From Microbacterium sp. AG1240 (GTDB lineage Bacteria; Actinomycetota; Actinomycetes; Actinomycetales; Microbacteriaceae): a stretch of DNA of 64,000 bases. The DNA is taken from NCBI RefSeq assembly GCF_003635115.1, contig NZ_RBXJ01000003.1:197324-261323 (forward strand). Direction: 5' to 3'. Every line of letters begins with the position of its first letter. The first letter of the stretch is position 1. The notes under the pieces were generated by a model. The model was not told the DNA's origin. It ran no database searches and saw only the letters and a program-made list of their open reading frames with translations. Below, in pieces: positions 7,907 to 19,076 of the stretch. The position numbers and the translations under genes were made by a program.

Positions 7907-9355
7907 ATGTCACCGAACGAGGTCGCCGACGTCCCCATTTGGCCCGCGGTTCTCGAGATGCTCGACCGTGACGACCGCGTGACTCCCCAGCTCCGCGGGT
8001 TTCTCAACCTCGTCGTTCCCAGCGGCGTCTACGCCGGCGTTCTGTACCTCGACGTACCGAACGATCTGACCGCGGCGCAGATCAACAAGCGTCTTCGACT
8101 TCCTCTGCTGGAAGCCCTCACCCGCGTCGACGCACCCGAACCCGCCGCATCCTTCCGGGTCGCCGTGAACCCCGACCTCATCGACGCTCATCTCAGCTCG
8201 CCGGCGAACTCGCCGCATCCGGAGATCGATCACGAACCGGCGCCGGCACCTGCGCCCGCGACGGTTCCCCACTCGCGCCCGAACATGGACGACACGTCCG
8301 AGTCCGCATCCCCCGCCTCGCGCAACGACACCCGTCTCAACCCGAAGTACACGTTCGACAACTTCGTCATCGGGCAGTCCAACCGTTTCGCGCACGCCGC
8401 GGCGGTCGCCGTCGCCGAGGCACCCGCGAAGGCGTACAACCCTCTCTTCATCTACGGCGACTCCGGATTGGGCAAGACCCACCTTCTCCACGCCATCGGC
8501 GACTACGCGGTGAGCATGTACGCCGGCATCCGCGTGCGCTACGTCTCCAGCGAAGAGTTCACGAACGACTTCATCAATTCGATCGTGAACAACCGCGGAT
8601 CGGCGTTCCAGGCCAGATATCGCGATGTCGACATCCTGCTGATCGACGACATCCAGTTCCTGCAGGGTCGGGCCGAGACCCAGGAAGCGTTCTTCCACAC
8701 CTTCAATACGCTCCACGACCACGACAAGCAGGTCGTGATCACCAGCGACGTGCCCCCCAAGCACCTCACCGGCTTCGAAGACCGCATGCGCAGCCGCTTC
8801 GAGTGGGGCCTCATCACCGACGTGCAGGCACCCGACCTCGAGACGCGTATCGCCATCCTGCGCAAGAAGGCGCAGAGCGAGCGACTGGAGATTCCCGACG
8901 AGGTCATGGAGTACATCGCGACCGTTGTCTCGTCGAACATCCGTGAACTCGAGGGCGCACTCATCCGTGTCTCGGCGTTCGCCAGTCTGAACCGTTCGAC
9001 GCTCGACATGTCACTCGCCCAGACGGTGCTGCGCGACATCATCGATCAGGACGACCAGAACGTCGTCTCGCCGACCGACATCATCACGGCGACCGCCCAG
9101 TACTTCAAGCTCTCGGTCGACGATCTCTACGGGTCCAGTCGCTCGCAGTCGATCGCGATCGCCCGTCAGATCGCGATGTACCTGTGCCGCGAGCGCACGA
9201 GCCTGTCTCTGCCGAAGATCGGTCAGCTGTTCGGAAACCGCGACCACACCACGGTGATGTACGCCTACAAGAAGATCAGCGACCTCATGAAGGAGCGCCG
9301 GTCGATCTACAACCAGGTGACGGAGATCACCACGCAGCTCGGCCGATCGCGCTGA
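7907..9355 (+). CDS. dnaA: chromosomal replication initiator DnaA
   Basis: ATP-dependent initiator that binds DnaA boxes and opens oriC. The 482-residue protein has domain I at about 1-90, a proline-rich linker at 105-145, and an AAA+ core with Walker A GDSGLGKT at 184-191, Walker B LLIDDIQFL and a sensor region. The C-terminal DNA-binding domain carries the signature FGNRDHTTVMYAYKKI. GGGGGGAC precedes the ATG. Its linker is short compared with the long acidic linker of Streptomyces DnaA. It is followed by a terminator and then oriC. Confidence 0.97.
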   Translation: MSPNEVADVPIWPAVLEMLDRDDRVTPQLRGFLNLVVPSGVYAGVLYLDVPNDLTAAQINKRLRLPLLEALTRVDAPEPAASFRVAVNPDLIDAHLSSPANSPHPEIDHEPAPAPAPATVPHSRPNMDDTSESASPASRNDTRLNPKYTFDNFVIGQSNRFAHAAAVAVAEAPAKAYNPLFIYGDSGLGKTHLLHAIGDYAVSMYAGIRVRYVSSEEFTNDFINSIVNNRGSAFQARYRDVDILLIDDIQFLQGRAETQEAFFHTFNTLHDHDKQVVITSDVPPKHLTGFEDRMRSRFEWGLITDVQAPDLETRIAILRKKAQSERLEIPDEVMEYIATVVSSNIRELEGALIRVSAFASLNRSTLDMSLAQTVLRDIIDQDDQNVVSPTDIITATAQYFKLSVDDLYGSSRSQSIAIARQIAMYLCRERTSLSLPKIGQLFGNRDHTTVMYAYKKISDLMKERRSIYNQVTEITTQLGRSR

Positions 9356-9366
9356 CCCCTCGCGTG

Positions 9367-9404
9367 AGCCCCCGCGACCCTTCCGCGGGTCTCGGGGGCT
9401 TTTT
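9367..9404 (+). terminator. rho-independent terminator after dnaA
   Basis: An imperfect inverted repeat, AGCCCCCGCGACCC and GGGTCTCGGGGGCT around a short loop, followed by TTTTT. It begins 12 bases after the dnaA stop. Confidence 0.85.
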
Positions 9405-9452
9405 CGTGCGCTCGAGGCCCCTCGGAGGCGTTCTGAGAGGGCGTTCTGCACA

Positions 9453-9690
9453 TGTGGAAAACGTGTGGATAACTTCGATTTCCCGTGCGCGGGATGTGCA
9501 CGGATCCGACGGACCTGTGGACAGAGCCTCGGATGCTGTGATCCCGACGACGACACGTTGGGGGCGGTTTCCTCACCGGATCCACATCTCACACGCGTGT
9601 AGTTCCCATGTCGCGACAGGTATCCACCGAGTTGTCCACAGTTTCCACAGCTGTTAACAAGATGAAGAACAAAAATTGTTAAGCAAGCCG
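9453..9690. other. origin of replication oriC (dnaA-dnaN intergenic region)
   Basis: Perfect DnaA box TTATCCACA on the minus strand at 9464-9472 and an actinobacterial box TTGTCCACA on the plus strand at 9632-9640. Weaker boxes lie at 9453-9461, 9516-9524 and 9641-9649. An AT-rich stretch at 9654-9682 is bounded by inverted TTAACAA and TTGTTAA and is the likely unwinding element. The region lies between dnaA and dnaN, the usual place in actinobacteria, and contains no credible gene. Confidence 0.9.
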
Positions 9691-9784
9691 GGTCGATCAC
9701 CTTTACGACGGGAACGGGCTTTCCGGATCATCCGGGAGCGGGCACTAGCATGAGTAACCCAAGCCCGACGTCGAGGGAGCACCC

Positions 9785-10927
9785 GTGAAATTTCACGTCA
9801 ATCGTGATGTGTTCAGCGAAGCCGTGTCGTTCGTCGTCAAGCTCCTGCCGCAGCGGAACCCGCAGCCGATCCTTGCGGGAGTCTTGATCGAAGCGAGCGA
9901 CGAAGGTCTGTCACTGGCCGCTTTCGACTACGAAGCATCCGCCCGCACCACCATCGAGGCGACCGTCGACGAACCGGGCACGATCCTCGTACACGGGCGT
10001 CTGCTGTCCGATATCGCGAGCCGCCTACCGAACGCGCCGATCCAGATCGTCGTCGACGACGACGGCGGAATCGTGCTCACCTGCGGTTCGGCACGTTTCA
10101 CACTGGCATCGATGCCGGTTCAGGAATATCCCGCCATCCCCGAGGTCAACGGCGAATCCGGTCTCGTCCCCTCCGAAGACTTCGCGACGGCCATCGCGCA
10201 GGTCGCCTTCGCCGCGTCGCGCGATGATGTCACCCCGGTTCTCACCGGCGTGCAGCTCGAAGTGTCGGGAACGCGCTTGAGCCTGGTGGCCACAGACCGC
10301 TACCGCGTCGCGCTTCGTGACATCCCCTGGGACGGCGGAACGTCGGCCTCCGACGAGCCGACCACCGCCCTCGTCCCGGCACGAACCCTGCAGGAGGTCG
10401 GGAAGACCTTCGCCCACGGTGGTGACATCTCGATCGCCTTCTCCGGGTCGGGCGACCGCGAGATCATCGCGTTCACCGCGGGTAACAAGACCGTGACGTC
10501 GCTGCTGATCAAGGGCAACTTCCCGCCGGTCCGCCGTCTTTTCCCCGAAGCGACCGAGCACCACGCGGTCGTCAACACCGCCGAGCTCGCCGAAGCGGTT
10601 CGTCGTGTCGCACTCGTGCTCGACCGTTCCGCACCGCTGCGTTTCACGTTCACCGCCGACGGCGTGTCGATGGATGCGTCCGGCACCGAGCAGGCGCGCG
10701 CCTCCGAATCGGTCGACGCGACTCTCGTCGGCGAGGACGTCACCCTCGGGCTCAACCCGCAGTACCTGCTCGAGTCGCTCGGTGCGGTCCGCAGCGAGTT
10801 CGCGCGGGTCACCTTCACGTCGAGCGAGAACGCCAACAAGCTCAGCCCCGTGCTGGTCACGCCCCAGACGTCGGGCGGCGAGGAGTCGTTCAAGTACCTG
10901 CTGCAGCCGAACCTCCTCCTGCGCTGA
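9785..10927 (+). CDS. dnaN: DNA polymerase III beta sliding clamp
   Basis: Ring-shaped processivity clamp for DNA polymerase III; 380 residues forming the usual three repeated domains. It starts MKFHVNRDVFSEAVSFVVKL and ends in a conserved C-terminal PVLVTPQTS...YLLQPNLLLR segment. The GTG start is preceded by GAGGGAG. It is the first gene right of oriC, followed after 28 bases by recF; the gnd gene found here in some actinobacteria is absent. Confidence 0.97.
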   Translation: MKFHVNRDVFSEAVSFVVKLLPQRNPQPILAGVLIEASDEGLSLAAFDYEASARTTIEATVDEPGTILVHGRLLSDIASRLPNAPIQIVVDDDGGIVLTCGSARFTLASMPVQEYPAIPEVNGESGLVPSEDFATAIAQVAFAASRDDVTPVLTGVQLEVSGTRLSLVATDRYRVALRDIPWDGGTSASDEPTTALVPARTLQEVGKTFAHGGDISIAFSGSGDREIIAFTAGNKTVTSLLIKGNFPPVRRLFPEATEHHAVVNTAELAEAVRRVALVLDRSAPLRFTFTADGVSMDASGTEQARASESVDATLVGEDVTLGLNPQYLLESLGAVRSEFARVTFTSSENANKLSPVLVTPQTSGGEESFKYLLQPNLLLR

Positions 10928-10955
10928 CGTCGGACGTCGCGGGTAGGCTTCCCCG

Positions 10956-12113
10956 GTGATCGTGGAGCAGCTGAGTCTCGTCGACTTCCGCAACTACGCG
11001 GTCGCCGACGTGTCGCTCGGTCCCGGCGCCAACGTGTTCGTCGGTCGCAACGGCCAGGGAAAGACGAATCTGGCCGAGGCGATCGCCTATCTCGCCACCC
11101 TCGGGTCGCACCGGGTATCCAACGATGCCCCCCTGGTGCGCGACGGCGCGGAGGCCGCCATCGTCCGCGCGCGCCTCGCGCACGGCGAGAGGAGCGTGCT
11201 GCTCGAACTGCAGGTCAACCGCCAGGGTGCCAACAAGGCCCGGATCAACGGCGCGGCCGTGAAGACGGCGGAGCTGCCGCGGTACGCGCAGGTCATCCTG
11301 TTCGCCCCCGAAGATCTCCAGATCGTACGAGGAGACCCGTCCGCCCGTCGCAGATTCGCCGATCAGCTGCTCGTGCAGCGCACTCCCCGTCTTGCGGGTG
11401 TGCTCGGCGACTACGACCGCGTGCTCAAGCAGCGCACCGCCCTGCTCAAATCTGCGAGAGCACGGGGCGTACGCGGCGATGCCCTGTCCACTCTCGACGT
11501 GTGGGACGACAAACTCGTCGCGCTCGGCACCGAGGTCATCGAGGCGAGGCTTTCGCTCGCTCGTGATCTCGCGGCCCCCGTCGCCGCCGCCTACACCGCT
11601 ATCGCGGGCGCCGATCACGATCCGCGCCTCGATTGGGCGCTCTCGGTACGCGGCGGAGACCCCGAAGACGATGAGTCGATCGACGGTGAATCTCTCGACT
11701 CGGGTTCTCTGGCCGAGCAGTTCCGCGCCGCCCTCGCCGCGCGACGTCCCGCCGAGCTCGAGAGAGGGCTGACCCTCGTCGGCCCGCATCGCGATGATCT
11801 GGTGCTGCGCGTGCGCGGCCTGCCGGTGAAAGGTTATGCCTCGCACGGCGAATCGTGGTCGGTCGCGCTCGCCCTGCGACTCGCGTCAGCGGAGCTGCTG
11901 CGGGCGGAGTCGCGTCTGGGTGATCCGGTGCTCATCCTCGACGACGTTTTCGCGGAGCTCGACGCCGGACGTCGGTCGCGGCTCGCCGATCTGGTCGGCG
12001 GCTATGAGCAGGTCATCGTGACCTCGGCGGTGGAAGAAGACGTGCCCGACGCGCTCCGTGCGCGCCTCGTGCGGGTCGATTCCGGACGGATCGTCGAGAC
12101 GCCCGATGTCTGA
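10956..12113 (+). CDS. recF: DNA replication/repair protein RecF
   Basis: SMC-like ATPase that loads RecA at gaps and helps stalled forks. Walker A GRNGQGKT is at residues 30-37, and the ABC signature region and the Walker B segment ILDDVFAELDAGRR are near the C-terminus. At 385 residues it is normal. The GTG start is followed by VEQLSLVDFRNY, the family's usual opening. Its stop overlaps the start of the DUF721 gene. Confidence 0.96.
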   Translation: MIVEQLSLVDFRNYAVADVSLGPGANVFVGRNGQGKTNLAEAIAYLATLGSHRVSNDAPLVRDGAEAAIVRARLAHGERSVLLELQVNRQGANKARINGAAVKTAELPRYAQVILFAPEDLQIVRGDPSARRRFADQLLVQRTPRLAGVLGDYDRVLKQRTALLKSARARGVRGDALSTLDVWDDKLVALGTEVIEARLSLARDLAAPVAAAYTAIAGADHDPRLDWALSVRGGDPEDDESIDGESLDSGSLAEQFRAALAARRPAELERGLTLVGPHRDDLVLRVRGLPVKGYASHGESWSVALALRLASAELLRAESRLGDPVLILDDVFAELDAGRRSRLADLVGGYEQVIVTSAVEEDVPDALRARLVRVDSGRIVETPDV

Positions 12114-12597
12114 TGAGGTCGATCTCCCCGAATCGATGGCGACGTACCTCCGCCTGCGCGGACTGGAGCCTTCTCCCTACCGTCGCAAGCGCCGGCAGCG
12201 ACGCTCGGCCGACTCCGAGGAGAACGTCCCTTTCTCGGCCGGCCGCGATCCCCACGGTGTCGGCGATGTGCTCGCCGACTTGACGCGGACGGCCGGATGG
12301 AACTCCGCCCTCGCCCGCGAAGACCTCGTCCGCACGTGGGACGACGTGGCCGGCGACGAGACGGCCAAGCACACGCGGCCGGTGGCACTCGACGCCGGGA
12401 TGCTGACGGTGCAGGCCGATTCGACGGCATGGGCCAAGCAACTCCAGCTCATGCGCGCGCAGATCCTGTCGGAGATCGTCCGGCGGTTCCCGGAGGCGGG
12501 GGTCGACAGCATCCGGTTCATCGGACCTGACGTCCCCTCTTGGAAATGGGGTCCCAGAGCGATTCAGGGCCGTGGTCCGCGCGATACCTACGGTTGA
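12106..12597 (+). CDS. DUF721 (DciA-like) protein
   Basis: A 163-residue protein with a basic N-terminal segment (YRRKRRQRR) and the C-terminal DUF721 domain, containing VARTWDDVAG-like text (LVRTWDDVAGDETAKHTRP) and LTVQADSTAWAKQLQL. Proteins with this domain between recF and gyrB include DciA, the ancestral DnaB helicase-loading factor (family knowledge; the role here is inferred). The ATG at 12106 overlaps the recF stop; an upstream in-frame ATG lies inside recF and was not used. Confidence 0.85.
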   Translation: MSDEVDLPESMATYLRLRGLEPSPYRRKRRQRRSADSEENVPFSAGRDPHGVGDVLADLTRTAGWNSALAREDLVRTWDDVAGDETAKHTRPVALDAGMLTVQADSTAWAKQLQLMRAQILSEIVRRFPEAGVDSIRFIGPDVPSWKWGPRAIQGRGPRDTYG

Positions 12598-14760
<2,163 letters not shown>

Positions 14761-14814
14761 CGCGTTCACTCGCGCCCCGGGGCAAGCTCCGGGACCGATC
14801 AACGGAAAGAACAC

Positions 14815-17418
14815 ATGGCTGACGAAGAACGCTCGACCCCCGAGCACAACCACGGCCGCATCGACCAGGTCGATCTGCAGCTCGAGATGCAGCGGAGCTA
14901 TCTCGACTACGCGATGAGTGTCATCGTCGGTCGCGCGCTGCCGCGTGTCGAAGACGGCCTCAAGCCCGTGCACCGCCGCGTGATCTACGGCATGTACGAC
15001 GGCGGCTTCCGTCCCGACAAGTCGTTCTCCAAATGCGCCCGTGTCGTGGGCGAGGTCATGGGGCAGTACCACCCGCACGGCGACGCCCCGATCTACGACG
15101 CGCTCGTGCGGCTGGTCCAGCCGTGGTCGTTGCGTTACCCCCTCGCTCTCGGACAGGGCAACTTCGGCTCCCCGGGCAATCAGGGTGCGGCCGCCCCGCG
15201 CTACACCGAGACGAAGATGGCTCCCCTCGCGCTCGAAATGGTGCGCGACATCGAAGAAGAGACCGTCGACTTCGAGGACAACTACGACGGGCAGACCCAG
15301 GAGCCCGTCGTGCTCCCGGCGCGCTTCCCGAACCTGCTGGTCAACGGCTCGGTGGGTATCGCCGTCGGCATGGCGACCAACATCCCGCCTCACAACCTGC
15401 GCGAGGTCGCCGCCGGTGCGCTCTGGGCGCTCGAGCGCCCAGAGGCCAGTCGCGAGGAGCTGCTCGAAGCGCTCATGGAGCGCATCCCCGGGCCCGACTT
15501 CCCCACCGCGGCGCAGATCCTCGGAACGCGCGGCATCAAAGACGCGTACCGCACGGGTCGCGGCTCGATCACGATGCGCGCCGTCGTCAACGTCGAGGAG
15601 ATCCAGGGCCGTACGTGCCTCGTGATCACCGAACTGCCCTATCAGGTCAACCCCGACAACGTCGCGGTGAAGATCCGCGACCTGGCGCGGGATGGCAAGA
15701 TCACCGGGATCGCCGACATCCGCGACGAGAGCTCCGACCGCACCGGTCAGCGCCTGGTGATCGTGCTCAAGCGCGATGCGGTGGCCAAGGTCGTGCTGAA
15801 CAACCTGTACAAGCACACGCAGCTGCAGGACAACTTCGGCGCCAACATGCTTGCGATCGTCGACGGAGTGCCCCGCACCCTGCCGCTCGACGGCTTCATC
15901 AGCTACTGGATCGCGCACCAGATCGACGTCATCGTGCGACGCACGACCTTCCGTCTGCGGAAGGCCGAGGAGCGCGCTCACATCCTGCGCGGGTACCTCA
16001 AGGCCCTCGATGCCCTCGATGAGGTCATCGCGCTCATCCGGCGCTCCCCCACGGTGGACGACGCCCGCACCGGCTTGATCGAGCTGCTCGACATCGACGG
16101 TCTCCAGGCCGACGCCATCCTCCAGATGCAGCTGCGCCGACTGGCTGCTCTCGAGCGCCAGAAGATCATCGACGAGGCGACCGAGCTCGAGCTGCAGATC
16201 GCCGATTTCAAGGCCATCCTCGCCGACCCCGCCCGCCAGCGTTCCATCATTCGCGACGAGCTCACCGAGATCGTGGCGAAGTACGGCGACGACCGTCGTA
16301 CCGAGATCCTTCCGGGCTACGACGGCGACATGTCGATCGAAGACCTCATTCCCGAGGAAGAGATGGTCGTCACCGTCACGCGCGAGGGCTACATCAAGCG
16401 CACACGTAGCGACAACTACCGCTCGCAGCACCGCGGCGGCAAGGGCGTGAAGGGCGCGCAGCTGCGAGCCGACGACGTGGTCGAGCACTTCTTCGTCACC
16501 ACCACGCACCACTGGCTGCTCTTCTTCACCAACAAGGGTCGCGTCTACCGGTCGAAGGCCTACGAGGTTCCGGAAGCCGGTCGCGACGCGAAGGGTCAGC
16601 ATGTTGCGAACCTGCTCGCGCTGCAGCCCGACGAAGAGATCGCCCAGATCCTCGACATCCGCGACTACAACGTCGCGACCTACCTCGTCCTGGCCACGCG
16701 CGGCGGTCTCGTCAAGAAGACGCGACTGACCGAATACGACACCAACCGTCAGGGCGGTGTCATCGCCATCAAGCTGCGCGGCGCAGACGAGGAGGACGGC
16801 GACGAGCTCGTCAGCGCCCTGCTCACCGATGAGGGTGATGACGTCTTCCTCATCAGCCGGCACGGCATGTCACTCCGTTTCACGGCGACCGACGACTCGT
16901 TGCGTCCCATGGGACGTGCCACCGAGGGTGTGAAGGGCATGTCGTTCCGCGGCGACGACAGCCTGCTGTCCGCGTCCCTCGTCAGTGACGACGGATTCGT
17001 CTTCGTCGTGACCGAGGGAGGCTACGCCAAGCGCACCGCGGTCGACCAGTACCGCACCCAGAGCCGCGGCGGACTCGGCATCAAAGTCGCGCGTCTGAGC
17101 GACGATCGAGGCGATCTCGCGGGCGGTCTCATCGCCTCCGCGGACGACGAGATCCTTGTGGTTCTTGCCAGCGGCAAGGTGGTACGCTCTGCCGTGGCCG
17201 AGGTGCCCGCCAAGGGTCGTGACACGATGGGAGTCGTGTTCGCACGTGCCGGAGGCGATGATCGCATCATCGCGATCGCCCGGAACGGAGAGCGCGGCCT
17301 GGCCGAAGCATCCGAATCCGACGGAGATGCCGACCCGGTCGCAGATCCTGCACCCGAGCCCACAACCGAGTCTGTCGAAGAGCCGACCGAGACACCTGAG
17401 GAAAGCGCGGACGAATGA
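14815..17418 (+). CDS. gyrA: DNA gyrase subunit A
   Basis: DNA breakage-reunion subunit of gyrase, 867 residues. The catalytic tyrosine is in [11 protein letters not shown] (Tyr130). The quinolone-resistance region reads [10 protein letters not shown] with Ala91 where E. coli has Ser83, a naturally occurring actinobacterial state. The C-terminal beta-pinwheel carries the gyrase box [13 protein letters not shown] text, here HRGGKGVKG. The protein ends in an acidic, proline-rich tail of about 40 residues. GGAAAG precedes the ATG. It overlaps the next gene by 4 bases. Confidence 0.97.
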   Translation: MADEERSTPEHNHGRIDQVDLQLEMQRSYLDYAMSVIVGRALPRVEDGLKPVHRRVIYGMYDGGFRPDKSFSKCARVVGEVMGQYHPHGDAPIYDALVRLVQPWSLRYPLALGQGNFGSPGNQGAAAPRYTETKMAPLALEMVRDIEEETVDFEDNYDGQTQEPVVLPARFPNLLVNGSVGIAVGMATNIPPHNLREVAAGALWALERPEASREELLEALMERIPGPDFPTAAQILGTRGIKDAYRTGRGSITMRAVVNVEEIQGRTCLVITELPYQVNPDNVAVKIRDLARDGKITGIADIRDESSDRTGQRLVIVLKRDAVAKVVLNNLYKHTQLQDNFGANMLAIVDGVPRTLPLDGFISYWIAHQIDVIVRRTTFRLRKAEERAHILRGYLKALDALDEVIALIRRSPTVDDARTGLIELLDIDGLQADAILQMQLRRLAALERQKIIDEATELELQIADFKAILADPARQRSIIRDELTEIVAKYGDDRRTEILPGYDGDMSIEDLIPEEEMVVTVTREGYIKRTRSDNYRSQHRGGKGVKGAQLRADDVVEHFFVTTTHHWLLFFTNKGRVYRSKAYEVPEAGRDAKGQHVANLLALQPDEEIAQILDIRDYNVATYLVLATRGGLVKKTRLTEYDTNRQGGVIAIKLRGADEEDGDELVSALLTDEGDDVFLISRHGMSLRFTATDDSLRPMGRATEGVKGMSFRGDDSLLSASLVSDDGFVFVVTEGGYAKRTAVDQYRTQSRGGLGIKVARLSDDRGDLAGGLIASADDEILVVLASGKVVRSAVAEVPAKGRDTMGVVFARAGGDDRIIAIARNGERGLAEASESDGDADPVADPAPEPTTESVEEPTETPEESADE

Positions 17419-17819
17419 GCACGGTAGCCGACAAGCTCGCCAAGAAATCGACGCACAAGACCACCGCGAAGCAGGTTCGCCTACGTCTGGTCTACGTCGA
17501 CTTCTGGTCGGCGGTGAAGCTGTCGTTCCTCGCGGCGGTCGCGCTCGCGATCGTCACCGTGGTGTCGTTCTTCCTGGTCTTCATGGTCGTCAACACGACG
17601 GGTCTGATCGATCAGGTCGATGAGTTCTTCACGAGCTTCTCCGACGGCGGTGTGTCGATCAAGACCTTCGTCGGTCTGCCGCAGGTGATGGCATTCGCAG
17701 CGATCGTCGCCATCCTGAACCTCATCGTCGTGACCGTGCTCGGCGCGGTCATCGCGGGTATCTACAACCTCGCCGTCAAGGTGAGCGGCGGTCTGCTCGT
17801 GGGCTTCACCTCGAACTGA
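17415..17819 (+). CDS. DUF3566 membrane protein
   Basis: A 134-residue protein whose basic N-terminus ([23 protein letters not shown]) is followed by two hydrophobic helices, at about residues 38-62 and 90-118. This matches the DUF3566 family, which is consistently found just after gyrA in actinobacteria. Its start codon overlaps the gyrA stop (ATGA), so it is translationally coupled. Function unknown. Confidence 0.85.
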   Translation: MSTVADKLAKKSTHKTTAKQVRLRLVYVDFWSAVKLSFLAAVALAIVTVVSFFLVFMVVNTTGLIDQVDEFFTSFSDGGVSIKTFVGLPQVMAFAAIVAILNLIVVTVLGAVIAGIYNLAVKVSGGLLVGFTSN

Positions 17820-17832
17820 TCCTGTCGCGGCG

Positions 17833-18555
17833 TCACACGACGCCGGTGGTTCCGAGGAGAGCGCCGATCGCGTAGGTGGCTGCCAGCGCCAGCGCGCCGC
17901 CGACGACGAGACGCACGACGGCCCGGGGAGCGGAAGAGCCACCGAGTCGCGCGCTGACCGTGCCGGTGAATGCCAGGGCGACGAGAACGGCGATGGCCGT
18001 GACGGGCACGCGCCATTCGGGCGCGGGCAGCAGGATCGCCAGAAGCGGGAGCAGTGCTCCGACGGTGAATGCGAGCGCGGATGACGCGGCGGCCTGCCAG
18101 GGGCTGACGAGGTCGTCCTGATCGATGTGGAGCTCGACCTCGAGGTGCGCGGCGAGTGCGTCGTGCGCGGTCAGCTCTCGGGCGACCTGTGCGGCCGTCG
18201 ACTCCGTCAGCCCGCGGCGGCGGTACATCAGCGCCAGCTCCGCCAGCTCCTCCTCCGGCATATCTCGCAGCTCTCGCTTCTCTTTCGCGATGAGCGCACG
18301 TTCGCTGTCGCGCTGACTGCTCACCGAGACGTACTCGCCCAAGGCCATCGAGGTGGCGCCACCCACGAGCCCGGCGACACCGGCGGCGAGGATCGCGGGT
18401 ATGCCGGCTCCGGCGCCCGCGACACCGACGACGAGCGACGCGACGGAGACGATGCCGTCGTTCGCACCGAGCACGCCGGCTCGCAGCCAGTTGAGTCGGC
18501 GACCGATCCCCGTGCCGTGTTCTTCGCCGTCGTGTGCGGGAGCGTCAGAGGTCAC
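17833..18555 (-). CDS. VIT1/CCC1-family transporter
   Basis: Predicted divalent-metal (Fe/Mn) transporter of the vacuolar iron transporter family, 240 residues. Conserved N-terminal segment LRAGVLGANDGIVSVASLVVGVAGA, then GLVGGATSMALGEYVSVSSQRDSE, a central charged metal-binding-type helix (about residues 85-130, rich in E), and three C-terminal membrane helices. It converges on the DUF3566 gene with a 13-base gap. A GGCGTC-ACAC-GACGCC hairpin at 17829-17844 may act as a shared terminator. Confidence 0.85.
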   Translation of the reverse strand: MTSDAPAHDGEEHGTGIGRRLNWLRAGVLGANDGIVSVASLVVGVAGAGAGIPAILAAGVAGLVGGATSMALGEYVSVSSQRDSERALIAKEKRELRDMPEEELAELALMYRRRGLTESTAAQVARELTAHDALAAHLEVELHIDQDDLVSPWQAAASSALAFTVGALLPLLAILLPAPEWRVPVTAIAVLVALAFTGTVSARLGGSSAPRAVVRLVVGGALALAATYAIGALLGTTGVV

Positions 18556-18607
18556 GTGATCAGTGAACCAAACCGCCGCGCCGCACAGCGGACCGGCGCG
18601 GCACCGA

Positions 18608-18637
18608 TTCGTGAATTCGCCGCGGTTCCGGTAAAGT
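18608..18637 (+). promoter_or_regulatory. candidate promoter for the tRNA-Ile/tRNA-Ala pair
   Basis: TTCGTG, an 18-base spacer and TAAAGT lie 37 bases upstream of the first tRNA. The -10 is good, the -35 weak. Confidence 0.4.
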
Positions 18638-18673
18638 CTTCGAGGTTGACGACATGTTGCGTCGATGTAGTTC

Positions 18674-18747
18674 GGGGCTATAGCTCAGGCGGTTAGAGCG
18701 CTTCACTGATAATGAAGAGGTCCCAGGTTCAAGTCCTGGTAGCCCCA
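18674..18747 (+). tRNA. tRNA-Ile (GAT)
   Basis: Acceptor GGGGCTA/TAGCCCC, anticodon stem CTTCA/TGAAG with loop CTGATAA (anticodon GAT), T-loop GTTCAAG, discriminator A. 74 bases, CCA not encoded. Followed 10 bases later by tRNA-Ala, the usual pairing. Confidence 0.97.
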
Positions 18748-18757
18748 CAACAGCCCC

Positions 18758-18830
18758 GGGGCCTTAGCTCAGTTGGTAGAGCGCCTGCTTTGCAAGCAGG
18801 ATGTCAGGAGTTCGAATCTCCTAGGCTCCA
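18758..18830 (+). tRNA. tRNA-Ala (TGC)
   Basis: Acceptor GGGGCCT/AGGCTCC (one G-T pair), anticodon stem CCTGC/GCAGG with loop TTTGCAA (anticodon TGC), T-loop GTTCGAA, discriminator A. 73 bases. Confidence 0.97.
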
Positions 18831-18840
18831 CAGATGGGAA

Positions 18841-18871
18841 AGCGGTCGCCCGGCAGGGCGGCCGCTCTTTC
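18841..18871 (+). terminator. terminator after the tRNA pair
   Basis: AGCGGTCGCCC and GGGCGGCCGCT form an 11-bp stem (one G-T pair) with loop GGCA, followed by CTTTCG. The remaining 200 bases before the next gene show nothing else recognisable. Confidence 0.75.
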
Positions 18872-19076
18872 GTTGTGTGCTTCGCCGAACTCGAGACCGT
18901 TACTCGCGTGACGAGGTCGCGTCATTCCCTCGAAACAACCGCGCTCTACCGTGTGAACTGACCGATTCACTTCGGGTCGGTCGCTCGGCACGCTCTCGTC
19001 ATCGACGTCGTCATCGGTCGCACGAGAGAGCGAAGGAAGGATGCGGCGTGGATCGGATCTCGGTGGAGGGCTCGCG

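Noticed and set aside
9011..9700. Minus-strand open frame across the dnaA end and oriC
   Set aside because: Covers DnaA boxes and the dnaA terminator; no recognisable protein.
19041..19076. Upstream ATG for the flavin monooxygenase
   Set aside because: Its GGAAGG touches the ATG with almost no spacing, while the GTG at 19077 has GGAGGG 6 bases upstream and starts the conserved fold.
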